7,560 nucleotides of DNA. It comes from Flavobacteriales bacterium UBA6969 (GTDB lineage: Bacteria > Bacteroidota > Bacteroidia > Flavobacteriales_D > Sanyastnellaceae). The number at the start of each line of letters is the position of its first letter. Position 1 is the stretch's first letter. The stretch covers positions 1 to 7,560 of the forward strand of contig DJYV01000096.1 in the NCBI GenBank assembly GCA_002448555.1, given 5' to 3'. Of this stretch, positions 1 through 6,682 are shown piece after piece. The position numbers and the translations under genes were made by a program. The notes below the pieces were generated by a model. It searched no databases. It saw only the letters and a list, made by a program, of their open reading frames with translations, and was not told where the DNA came from.

Positions 1-932
1 GGCTGCCGCTGGTTCAAATCGGGCATTTCCTCCACAAACCACCCGTCGGAAAATCCTTGGACATCGATCTGGGCCACATACGGGTCGCGCAACGTCGTCC
101 GGCGGTGGGTCGTCTGCGTGTACACGCCGCCGTTGTTGATCCAATCCGCCGTGGGCAGCTCCTCCATCCACCAATGCTCCGATCCGCAATGGTTCATGAT
201 CATGTCCATGATGACCTTCATGCCTTTGGCGCGCGCCGCGTCCACGAGCGCTTTGTATTCTTCATTGCCGCCAAACCGGCGGTCCACCTGGTAATAATCC
301 GTGGTGGCGTAGCCGTGGTACGACCATCGGGGCTGGTCGTTTTCCAAAATGGGATTGAGCCAAATGGCCGTGAAGCCCATGTTGTTCAAGTAATCCAATT
401 GCTGCTGGATACCGGCAACATCCCCACCATGGCGGCCGTGGTCGTCGGCGCGGTTGAGTCCTTCCTTCATCCCTGCAACCTCATCATTCGCAGGGTTGCC
501 ATTGGCAAAGCGATCCGGCGTAATCAGGCAAATGGCATCCGCCGCCGTGTAGCCTTGGATGGGGCGTTCTTCACGAGGCTTCAATTCAAACCCTGTCCGC
601 CCCACCGTTTTGCCCTTGCGGTTCGTCGCATCCCGCCATTGAATGGCAAGGGTGCCGGGCTGGGCGTCTGGACTGATGTGCAAGTAGATGAACGCGTAAT
701 TCGGGCCGTCGCCGTGCACCACGCGCGCGATGTTCACCCCCGGGTAATCCACCACAGGTGCCAACTGCGCCAAGCGGTCACCGTGGACCATAATCTGCAC
801 CGTATCCACGGGCATGTCCACCCACCAAAACGGCGGGTCCAAGTGTTCAATGAAGGATTGAGCCGTGAGGTGGAGCGGTGCAGCCGCGGTGAGCAACAGG
901 AGCGCAATGAAATAGGGCAAGCGTTTCAGCAT
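1..932 (-). CDS. Secreted GH13 alpha-amylase family enzyme (cyclomaltodextrinase/neopullulanase-like), C-terminal part outside the window
   Basis: The first 310 residues are visible; the gene runs off the left edge. Residues 1-25 form a signal peptide (basic MLKR, a leucine/alanine core, then TAQS) without a lipobox Cys, so the enzyme is probably soluble in the periplasm. Residues 30-115 resemble the N-terminal cyclomaltodextrinase domain (PPFWWVDMP near 33-41). The catalytic barrel starts around 130: a calcium-site-like DRFANGNPAND at 140-150, conserved region I DMIMNHCGSEHWW at 243-255, and MPDLN at 303-307, the region V signature of this GH13 branch. The family hydrolyses alpha-1,4 (often also alpha-1,6) links in cyclodextrins, pullulan or maltooligosaccharides. 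The catalytic Asp and Glu regions lie beyond the window, so activity cannot be verified. The ATG at 932-930 is chosen because the signal peptide follows directly. The ALDH gene ends 28 bases upstream on the same strand, so co-transcription is plausible. Confidence 0.93.
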   Translation of the reverse strand, partial: MLKRLPYFIALLLLTAAAPLHLTAQSFIEHLDPPFWWVDMPVDTVQIMVHGDRLAQLAPVVDYPGVNIARVVHGDGPNYAFIYLHISPDAQPGTLAIQWRDATNRKGKTVGRTGFELKPREERPIQGYTAADAICLITPDRFANGNPANDEVAGMKEGLNRADDHGRHGGDVAGIQQQLDYLNNMGFTAIWLNPILENDQPRWSYHGYATTDYYQVDRRFGGNEEYKALVDAARAKGMKVIMDMIMNHCGSEHWWMEELPTADWINNGGVYTQTTHRRTTLRDPYVAQIDVQGFSDGWFVEEMPDLNQRQ

Positions 933-960
933 GCCCGCAAAGAAAAAGCGGAATTTGCAA

Positions 961-2388
961 TTACAGCCAGCGCAAGAGCCGGTCGACCAGTTTGGTTTTC
1001 CACGGAGCGTATGGCGGCATGAGCAAGGCTCCGGCGCCGTCAAAACGCTGTTCATAGACACCACGGAGGTGGGTGAACTCGGTGAATCCGTATTCACCAT
1101 GGCCGGAGCCGATGCCGCTGTTGCCCAAACCGCCAAACGGCAGGTGGTTGCTCGATACGTGAATGACGCAGTTGTTGATGGAGGCCCCACCGGATTGAAT
1201 TTGGGACAAGACCGACTCCACGAATCGCTTACGCTTGCTGAATACGTACAATGCAAGCGGCGTCGGACGGTCGTTGACGAACCGAACGGCTTCGTCGAAC
1301 GAGGTGTATGGAATGATGGGCAAGACCGGGCCGAAGATTTCTTCCTCCAAAATCTCCGCATTTGGATCGATGTTCGTGAGAACCGTGGGCGCCACATAGC
1401 AACCTTTTACATCCACATCACCACCCATCACGCACTTGGCGCCTCGGGCAATGGCATCGTCCACCAACTTCGAGATGCGCTCTGCATGGTGCGTCGCAAC
1501 AATGCGTTGGTAATCCTTGTTGGCCGAAGCCTCACCCGGGTACATCTCCACCATCGCCCCTTTGATCGCGGCGACAAAATCCGCCTCACGGTCCGCCGGC
1601 ACCAATACATAATCGGGCGCCACGCAGATTTGACCGGCGTTTGAGAGCTTGGCCCACGCCACCTTCTTGGCCACATCACGCATGGACTTGAGGTCATCGA
1701 CGATGACTGGAGACTTCCCGCCCAATTCCAATGTGACGCTGCAGGGGTGCTGGGACGCCGCCTTCATGACGATTTTGCCCACCGCAGGTGAGCCGGTGAA
1801 GTAAATGTGGTTGAACGGCAGTTTGAGCAAATTCGTGGCGGTTTCTACCCCGCCTTGCACGACAGCGACCTCGTCCGAGTTGAACACCGCAGAGACGATT
1901 TCCGCAACCAGTTGTGCCGTCTCCCCGGTCAGCTCAGAGGGCTTGACCATGGCTGTGCACCCCGCGGCAATCGCGGCGATCAATGGCCGGAGCACCAATT
2001 GCATCGGGTAGTTCCAAGGTGAAATGATCAACGCCACGCCTTTGGCCTCTGGGCGCACCCAGGAGGCGCCGCCTACCTGTGCCAACCCGCCCGGCAAGCG
2101 CTTGGGACGCATCCACTTGCGCAGCCCACGCTTGACCGCTTTGATCTCGCTTTTGACCACAAAAATCTCGGTCAAGTCCACCTCCTCGCCCGGCTTCCGG
2201 AATTCGTTCCACATGGCGGTTTTGAGATCATCGCGGCGCTTCCATACTTCGTTGTACAACGCGTCCAAACGGGCAATGCGCTCCTTGGCAGAGAGGGCGC
2301 GTTGCTGTGGGGCACGCGACTTCAGCGCTGCGAAGGTTTTCTCAATCACCTCCACTTCAGGAGCAATGGGCAACACAGATTGCGTCAT
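961..2388 (-). CDS. ALDH3-type NAD(P)-dependent aldehyde dehydrogenase
   Basis: A complete 475-residue aldehyde dehydrogenase, which oxidises an aldehyde to the carboxylate with NAD(P). Visible motifs: SPWNYP at 123-128 (the Asn stabilises the thiohemiacetal), FTGSPAVGK at 197-205 (cofactor fold), ELGGKSP at 221-227 with general-base Glu221, NAGQICVAPDY at 250-260 with nucleophile Cys255, EEIFGPVLP at 349-357, and PFGGLGNSGIGSGHG at 417-431. The short N-terminus, CVAPDY around the nucleophile and a basic-hydrophobic tail (PPYAPWKTKLVDRLLRWL) place it with the class 3/fatty-aldehyde group. No signal peptide is seen, so it is cytoplasmic; the amphipathic tail might touch the membrane (inference). 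A TTG two codons upstream (2394) is possible, but the ATG at 2388 is preferred. Substrate cannot be read from sequence; medium- or long-chain or aromatic aldehydes are likely. It is the first gene of a leftward unit that includes the GH13 gene. Confidence 0.95.
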   Translation of the reverse strand: MTQSVLPIAPEVEVIEKTFAALKSRAPQQRALSAKERIARLDALYNEVWKRRDDLKTAMWNEFRKPGEEVDLTEIFVVKSEIKAVKRGLRKWMRPKRLPGGLAQVGGASWVRPEAKGVALIISPWNYPMQLVLRPLIAAIAAGCTAMVKPSELTGETAQLVAEIVSAVFNSDEVAVVQGGVETATNLLKLPFNHIYFTGSPAVGKIVMKAASQHPCSVTLELGGKSPVIVDDLKSMRDVAKKVAWAKLSNAGQICVAPDYVLVPADREADFVAAIKGAMVEMYPGEASANKDYQRIVATHHAERISKLVDDAIARGAKCVMGGDVDVKGCYVAPTVLTNIDPNAEILEEEIFGPVLPIIPYTSFDEAVRFVNDRPTPLALYVFSKRKRFVESVLSQIQSGGASINNCVIHVSSNHLPFGGLGNSGIGSGHGEYGFTEFTHLRGVYEQRFDGAGALLMPPYAPWKTKLVDRLLRWL

Positions 2389-2459
2389 GAACAATGGATT
2401 TGTAGCAAACTAACAAAGTCCTCCCCCAAATTCCTCTTGGTTCTGCGGAAATTCGTCCC
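2389..2459. promoter_or_regulatory. Divergent intergenic region, candidate promoters for the ALDH and methyltransferase units
   Basis: These 71 bases separate two divergently transcribed genes, so both promoters should lie here or run into the coding ends. On the minus strand TTAGTTTG (complement of 2407-2414) matches five of the six fixed positions of the Bacteroidota -7 element TAnnTTTG and would start transcription about 10-15 bases before the ALDH ATG. I see no well-spaced -33 TTG for it. On the plus strand no convincing -7 element is visible, and no Shine-Dalgarno-like sequence precedes either start. Confidence 0.35.
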
Positions 2460-3068
2460 ATGCACCGGTTTTGGGATGAACGATACCAGCAAGAAGGGGT
2501 GTACGGCAAGGAGCCCAACCCGTTTTGGGTACGGGAGCTCGGGCGCGCGGCTCCGTCACCTGCCGGTAGCATGCTGCTGTTGCCATGCGAGGGGGAAGGA
2601 AGAAATGCCGTTTGGGCGGCGCGGAACGGGTGGACCGTTGATGCCTTTGACGGCAGCAGCGTAGCGATGAAGACCTGCCAACGCTGGGCCGCTGAAGCCG
2701 GTGTGGAGGTGCGAACCCACCACGCGGATGCGTTTGAATTTGAGGGTGACGCGGATGGGTACGACGTTGTAGGCTTGTTTTACGCCCACATGCCCCCTCA
2801 CCTCCGATTGCCATTTCACGAGCGAGCCATCAATTGGTTGCGGCCAGGTGGCCGCATCATCCTCGAGGGATTTGAACCACGCCAATTGGGCCTGCCCTCT
2901 GGTGGCCCCAAGGATGAAGCCATGCTCTTCACGCCTGCGATGCTGGCTGCTGATTTTGCCGACCTGGAGATCTTCAAAAACGAGACGACCTCGGTGGTCT
3001 TGGACGAAGGGGCCTACCACCAGGGTCCGGCTCACATCATTCAATTCATTGCTGAAAAGCCTGCCTGA
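2460..3068 (+). CDS. Class I SAM-dependent methyltransferase (TehB/thiopurine-methyltransferase-like)
   Basis: A 202-residue protein with the Rossmann methyltransferase fold, transferring a methyl group from S-adenosylmethionine to an unknown acceptor. The N-terminal FWDERYQQEGVYGKEPNPF (4-22) is the entry motif typical of TehB/TPMT-like small methyltransferases. Motif I is LLLPCEGEGRNA at 39-50; it keeps the GEG core but lacks the usual acidic residue and first glycine (family form DLGCGxGRNA). An acid at the end of strand 2 (VDAFD, 60-64) probably contacts the ribose. YDVVGLFYAHMPP (101-113) is motif IV and LRPGGRIILEGF (127-138) the post-motif region. No signal peptide, so cytoplasmic. The start is fixed by the FWDERY motif directly after the ATG. 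Its stop overlaps the next start (TGATG, 3066-3070), implying translational coupling. A detoxification role (tellurite, thiol or selenium methylation) is possible for the family but not shown here. Confidence 0.88.
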   Translation: MHRFWDERYQQEGVYGKEPNPFWVRELGRAAPSPAGSMLLLPCEGEGRNAVWAARNGWTVDAFDGSSVAMKTCQRWAAEAGVEVRTHHADAFEFEGDADGYDVVGLFYAHMPPHLRLPFHERAINWLRPGGRIILEGFEPRQLGLPSGGPKDEAMLFTPAMLAADFADLEIFKNETTSVVLDEGAYHQGPAHIIQFIAEKPA

Positions 3069-4471
3069 TGCGCTATCCCCTTGTTCTCCTGCTGCCGGTC
3101 GGCATCGTTGCCGCTTCATTGGGTTGGACCGACTCTGCCCCGTCTGAGTCACCGGCGCCCGAAGCCTACTCGCAGTGGTGCAGCAGTTGCCATGGGCCGG
3201 AGGGCCGGGACTTCGTTGACCGCGATTGGAAATTGGGCAGCACGGCCGATGCGGTTCGCCGCGTCATTGAAGAAGGCCACGAGCTGCTGGGCATGCCCGC
3301 CTATGGGTCGACCCTCTCCGCGAGCGAAATCGATTCCATTGCGGCATTCATCATGGAGCAAGCCGCATCCAAGCGCGGGTTCAAACCCACCTCGCCTGAG
3401 CTGATAGAGAGCAGCGATTTGACCCTCCGTGTCAACACGATTGTTGACGAACTCGAAACACCATGGGGCATGGATTTTGTGAACGACACCACCTTGCTCA
3501 TCACCGAGCGGGAAGGGCGGCTGTGGAAACTGGAGGCGGGGCGGCTCATTGCCATCGAAGGGCTCCCGAATGACATCCACGTGAAGGGCCAGGGCGGTTT
3601 GTTGGATGTCATGCACTGGCGGGACAACGACGCGGAAGAAGAATGGTTGTACTTGACCTACAGCAAGGACCGACCGGGTGATGCCGGCCAATCGGCCACG
3701 GCACTGGTCCGTGCACCATGGTCAGCCGAAATCGAACGCGTCAAGGCGTGGGAGGAGTTGTTTGTGGCCACGCCGTACGAAAAGACCCACCACCACTACG
3801 GCAGCCGAGTCGAGATCGGCGGAGATGGCAAATTGTACCTCACGTGCGGCGAACGCGGCCGCCGGGACGTGCACCCACAGACCCTGACGACGTCGCCCGG
3901 CAAAGTGCATCGCTTCAACCCCGACGGCAGCATTCCCAAAGACAACCCGTTCGTGAATCAGCCCGACGCGGTGCCGTCCATCTGGTCGTGGGGGCACCGC
4001 AACCCGCAGGGCATGTTCTGCCATCCGGAGACCGGCACCATCTGGACCCACGAACACGGGCCCAAAGGCGGCGACGAGATCAACATCCCGGAGCCCGGTA
4101 ACAATTACGGTTGGCCAAAAATCACGTTTGGACGCAACTACATCGGCACCATCATCACCAAGGACACCGCGATGGTGGGCATGGAGCAACCGCTCTATTA
4201 TTGGCTCCCTTCCATCGGGGCCTGTGGCATGGACGTGGTGCACGGCGACAGCTGGCCAGCATCATGGCAGAACAACCTGCTCGTGGGGTCGCTGAGTTTT
4301 GAATACCTCGAACGCCTTCAATTGAAGGAAAACCGCGTGGTCGACCGCGAGCGCTTGCTCGAAGGCGCCGGTCGGGTTCGGGACATCGCACGCAATTCGA
4401 AAGGAGAAATATTTGTTGCAATTGAGGGCGCTGGCACCGTCGTGCACCTCGAACCCATGGAAATCAAGTAA
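3068..4471 (+). CDS. Secreted PQQ-dependent sugar (aldose) dehydrogenase with N-terminal cytochrome c domain
   Basis: A 467-residue two-domain redox protein. Residues 1-24 are a signal peptide without a lipobox. A short cytochrome c domain follows: heme motif CSSCH at 38-42 and probable axial Met76 in LLGMPAYG. Residues 115-460 form a six-bladed propeller of the soluble glucose/aldose dehydrogenase (GDH-B/Asd) family: TPWGMDF at 131-137, HHHYGSRVEIGGDGKLYLTCGERG at 241-263 (His243 aligns with the catalytic base of Acinetobacter GDH), WSWGHRNPQG at 307-315 (Arg311 contacts PQQ), THEHGPKGGDEIN at 327-339 (calcium/PQQ region), and GRVRDIARNSKGEIFVA at 435-451 (PQQ-binding arginines). It should oxidise aldoses to lactones in the periplasm, passing electrons from PQQ to the attached heme. 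GERG replaces the commoner GDRG/GDQG. Starts and stops overlap both neighbours by one base. Sugar specificity is unknown; no PQQ synthesis genes lie in the window. Confidence 0.93.
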   Translation: MRYPLVLLLPVGIVAASLGWTDSAPSESPAPEAYSQWCSSCHGPEGRDFVDRDWKLGSTADAVRRVIEEGHELLGMPAYGSTLSASEIDSIAAFIMEQAASKRGFKPTSPELIESSDLTLRVNTIVDELETPWGMDFVNDTTLLITEREGRLWKLEAGRLIAIEGLPNDIHVKGQGGLLDVMHWRDNDAEEEWLYLTYSKDRPGDAGQSATALVRAPWSAEIERVKAWEELFVATPYEKTHHHYGSRVEIGGDGKLYLTCGERGRRDVHPQTLTTSPGKVHRFNPDGSIPKDNPFVNQPDAVPSIWSWGHRNPQGMFCHPETGTIWTHEHGPKGGDEINIPEPGNNYGWPKITFGRNYIGTIITKDTAMVGMEQPLYYWLPSIGACGMDVVHGDSWPASWQNNLLVGSLSFEYLERLQLKENRVVDRERLLEGAGRVRDIARNSKGEIFVAIEGAGTVVHLEPMEIK

Positions 4472-5445
4472 TGCAGCAAAAAGGCATTGGAATCATAGCA
4501 ATCCTGTTGGGATGGACCACCCTCGTCTGGGGGCAAACCGACACCCCAAAACTCACTGCTGCTGAGGAGCAGGTGCTGCGCAGTTCGGCGGCTCCGACCA
4601 CCGACACCTTGCTCCAAGTGAGCAAGGGCGAATTCAACATCCATTTCAGCCAAGTCCAATTGAGCAACTGGGCTGCGGGCGGCCAGAGCAATATTTCCCT
4701 GCTCACCAAGTTTGACCAAAACTGGAACTACGACCGGGGACGGTTCGGCTGGGACAGCGAGCTGCACCTCGCATTTGGACTGTTGCATCGGCCGGAGGAC
4801 CGGGTCATCATCAAAACGGACGACCGGATTGAATGGTCCACCAAGCTCGGGTACCGCACCACCGAGTCGGGATTCGTGACGTTTATGGCGCATTTCCGGT
4901 CGCAATTCGCCCCGGGTTACGCGGTGGAAAATGGCATCCCGGTGCGCGACATTTTGAATTCAAACTTCCTCGCGCCCGGTTACGGAGTCTTGGCAGGAGG
5001 CATGGACTACAAAACCCCCAAAGGCGGACTGGCGTTGTTCATGGCTCCCATCACCATCAAATCCACGTGGGTACTCGATGATTCGCTTTCGGCCGCCGGG
5101 GCGTTCGGTGTGGAACCCGGGCAGCGCAGCCGCTACGAGATGGGCGGCTACCTGAAGTTAAATTTTAAGAAGGACTTCAGCGAAGAAATCAGCTATGCGG
5201 TGCGGATCGACTTGTTTTCGAATTTCCTTGACAACCCGCAAAACATTGATGTGTATTCCGACCACGTCCTGTTGTTGAAGGTCAACCCGTGGCTCTCCAC
5301 GTCCATTTCTGCGACGCTGATCTACGACGATGACATCCAGTTGACCAAAAATCCAGAAGTCATCGAAGGCGTGCTCGTTCCCAACATCGGCCCGGGCCTT
5401 CAGTTGAAACAGGTCCTTTCCGTCGGGCTGTCCATTCAAGTTTGA
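4471..5445 (+). CDS. DUF3078 family protein, probable outer-membrane beta-barrel
   Basis: A 324-residue exported protein of the Bacteroidota-specific DUF3078 family, function unknown. Residues 1-21 are a signal peptide (QQKG, hydrophobic IIAILLGWTTLVW, then GQ). A short linker precedes the family hallmark LSNWAAGGQSNISL at 64-77. From about 78 to the end the chain is a series of amphipathic strands rich in aromatic residues and ending hydrophobic (VLSVGLSIQV), as expected for an outer-membrane barrel. It has no catalytic motif I recognise. Its ATG overlaps the stop of the PQQ dehydrogenase (TAATG, 4469-4473), so it is very probably translated from the same message. Family assignment is recognition of the NWxxGGxxNxS signature and overall layout; barrel topology is inferred. 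A transport or structural role at the outer membrane is possible but undemonstrated. Confidence 0.82.
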   Translation: MQQKGIGIIAILLGWTTLVWGQTDTPKLTAAEEQVLRSSAAPTTDTLLQVSKGEFNIHFSQVQLSNWAAGGQSNISLLTKFDQNWNYDRGRFGWDSELHLAFGLLHRPEDRVIIKTDDRIEWSTKLGYRTTESGFVTFMAHFRSQFAPGYAVENGIPVRDILNSNFLAPGYGVLAGGMDYKTPKGGLALFMAPITIKSTWVLDDSLSAAGAFGVEPGQRSRYEMGGYLKLNFKKDFSEEISYAVRIDLFSNFLDNPQNIDVYSDHVLLLKVNPWLSTSISATLIYDDDIQLTKNPEVIEGVLVPNIGPGLQLKQVLSVGLSIQV

Positions 5446-5450
5446 GCGCT

Positions 5451-5458
5451 TACTTTTG
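5451..5458 (+). promoter_or_regulatory. Bacteroidota-type -7 promoter element upstream of fabD
   Basis: TACTTTTG matches the TAnnTTTG consensus of the Bacteroidota housekeeping sigma factor at every fixed position. It lies in the 34-base gap between the DUF3078 stop and the fabD ATG and would give a leader of roughly 15-20 bases. The expected -33 position (about 5428-5431, inside the DUF3078 gene) reads GCTG/CTGT, only a partial match to TTG. Start-site placement is inferred. Confidence 0.55.
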
Positions 5459-5479
5459 CGCCGCATTCACACCAATTCC

Positions 5480-6361
5480 ATGAAAGCATATGTATTCCCC
5501 GGCCAAGGCGCCCAATTCCCCGGAATGGGAAAAGACCTGTACGATCATTCGGACGCTTTGAAAGCGCGTTTCGAATTGGCCAATGAAATCCTCGGCTTTG
5601 ACATCGCCGATACCATGTTCAATGGCAGCCCCGAAGACCTCAAGCAAACCTCGGTGACCCAGCCCGCCATTTTCATCCATTCGGTGATGCTGGTGGAAGC
5701 ATTGGGAGATGCCTTTCAACCCGATTTGGTCGCTGGCCACAGCTTGGGCGAATTCTCAGCCCTGGTCGCTGCAGGTGCCCTCTCCTTTGAAGACGGCCTC
5801 AAGCTTGTTTCAGAACGTGCTCAAGCCATGCAAGCAGCGTGCGACGAGACACCCAGCACCATGGCAGCTGTACTCGGTCTCGAGGACAATGTTGTGGAAG
5901 ACGTCTGCGCTTCCACTGAAGGCGTGGTCGTCGCGGCCAATTACAACTGCCCCGGTCAGCTCGTAATCTCTGGAGAAGTTTCAGCGATTGAAGCGGCTTG
6001 TGCTGCCCTCACGGTGGCCGGTGCACGACGCGCACTCATGCTGCCTGTTGGTGGAGCGTTCCATTCGCCGCTGATGGAGTCCGCCCGGGAGCGTTTGGCC
6101 GCCGCTATTGCTACCGCACCATTCCAATCGCCGCGCTGTCCGGTGGTTCAGAACGTCAACGCCTCGCCAGAAACCGACCCGGAAGTCATTCGCGAGAACC
6201 TGATCGCTCAATTGACCGCCCCGGTGCGGTGGACGCAAAGCATGCACAAGATGATTGAATTGGGTGCGACCGAAGCCATTGAAGTTGGTCCTGGCAAAGT
6301 GTTGCAAGGCCTCTTCAAAAAGGTGGATCGCGCCTTTGCCGTTTCCGGAGCGGAATTCTGA
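5480..6361 (+). CDS. fabD: Malonyl-CoA:ACP S-malonyltransferase FabD
   Basis: A complete 293-residue cytoplasmic acyltransferase that moves malonyl from CoA to acyl carrier protein, supplying the extender unit of type II fatty-acid synthesis. Visible signatures: FPGQGAQFPGMG at 6-17 (oxyanion Gln), AGHSLGEFSALVAAGAL at 85-101 with nucleophile Ser88, Arg113 in SERAQAM (binds the malonyl carboxylate), NYNCPGQLVISG at 154-165, PVGGAFHSPLM at 189-199 with catalytic His195, LTAPVRWTQSM at 245-255, and VGPGKVLQGL at 269-278. Length is normal. The frame extends to a TTG at 5456, but that codon lies inside the promoter element and conserved sequence begins at the ATG at 5480. No fabH, fabG or acpP lies beside it. 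A strong hairpin closes the unit 24 bases after the stop. Confidence 0.97.
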   Translation: MKAYVFPGQGAQFPGMGKDLYDHSDALKARFELANEILGFDIADTMFNGSPEDLKQTSVTQPAIFIHSVMLVEALGDAFQPDLVAGHSLGEFSALVAAGALSFEDGLKLVSERAQAMQAACDETPSTMAAVLGLEDNVVEDVCASTEGVVVAANYNCPGQLVISGEVSAIEAACAALTVAGARRALMLPVGGAFHSPLMESARERLAAAIATAPFQSPRCPVVQNVNASPETDPEVIRENLIAQLTAPVRWTQSMHKMIELGATEAIEVGPGKVLQGLFKKVDRAFAVSGAEF

Positions 6362-6385
6362 TTCGAACCTTACAATCGGATATAA

Positions 6386-6412
6386 AAAAAGCGAGCTCAA
6401 GGCTCGCTTTTT
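6386..6412. terminator. Bidirectional intrinsic terminator between fabD and the convergent coiled-coil gene
   Basis: GCGAGC (6391-6396) pairs with GCTCGC (6402-6407) around a five-base loop, and the stem is extended by five A-T pairs (6386-6390 with 6408-6412). A run of A precedes it (6384-6390) and a run of T follows it, so the RNA from either strand is a GC hairpin followed by U. It sits 24 bases after the fabD stop and 25 bases beyond the end of the minus-strand small gene, so it can serve both. Confidence 0.9.
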
Positions 6413-6437
6413 CATTGCTAGTCATTTTGTAAGACGC

Positions 6438-6647
6438 TTACATCACGATTTCCGCAGCGTAAGAGTGAAGGCTTTGCACCTCGTTCTCCGCAACCAACAG
6501 CGCTTCCTTCAATTTGCCATTTTCTGAGCGCAACTCATCGCATCGGCGTTGTGCACGTGCCAATTCATTTTTCAACCGCATGAATTCCTTCAGCGTTTGC
6601 ACGCGCTCTTGACGAGCGGTTTCGAGTTGGACTATGAGATCTTCCAT
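6438..6647 (-). CDS. Small coiled-coil protein, function unknown
   Basis: A 69-residue protein, almost wholly a predicted long helix: charged residues (Glu, Arg, Lys) alternate with leucine/valine at heptad-like spacing from about residue 3 to 60 (for example LIVQLETARQERV, then LKNELARAQRRCDELRSENGKLKEALL). It contains one Cys (36) and no signal peptide, membrane segment or catalytic motif. It looks like a cytoplasmic dimeric coiled coil; small coiled-coil proteins of this size include ZapB-like division factors, but no division gene is adjacent and I do not assign that role. The ATG at 6647 is chosen over an in-frame GTG at 6698 because the added 17 residues are not helical in character and cross a possible promoter. 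Its end faces fabD and shares the hairpin terminator. The MFS gene ends 88 bases upstream on the same strand. Confidence 0.72.
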   Translation of the reverse strand: MEDLIVQLETARQERVQTLKEFMRLKNELARAQRRCDELRSENGKLKEALLVAENEVQSLHSYAAEIVM

Positions 6648-6651
6648 GCTA

Positions 6652-6682
6652 CAAATAACGCGGACGCACGAGCCCTTTACAA
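6652..6682 (-). promoter_or_regulatory. Weak candidate promoter for the coiled-coil gene
   Basis: On the minus strand a TTG (6682-6680) lies 20 bases before GTTATTTG (6659-6652), which keeps the TTTG half of the Bacteroidota -7 element but not the leading TA. Spacing suits a -33/-7 pair. If used, transcription would begin almost at the ATG, leaving a nearly leaderless message. It could equally be chance. Confidence 0.22.

Noticed and set aside
933..960. CCGC/GCGG arms around a pyrimidine-rich loop in the ALDH-GH13 gap as a terminator
   Set aside because: Four-base arms with a nine-base loop and no trailing T run; too weak to stop transcription.
57..1022. Long plus-strand open frame of 321 codons
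   Set aside because: It is antisense to the GH13 gene, whose minus-strand translation has a signal peptide and conserved GH13 motifs; the plus-strand product has no recognisable domain and an abnormal His/Val/Arg-rich composition.
931..1644. Plus-strand open frame of 237 codons
   Set aside because: Antisense to the clear ALDH gene and without recognisable motifs; long antisense frames are expected at this base composition.
2556..3152. Minus-strand open frame of 198 codons
   Set aside because: Lies over the methyltransferase and the start of the PQQ dehydrogenase, both supported by motifs and by the TGATG junction; it resembles no protein.
3722..4243. Minus-strand open frame of 173 codons inside the PQQ dehydrogenase
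   Set aside because: Shadow frame opposite the most conserved part of the propeller domain; composition is unlike a real protein.
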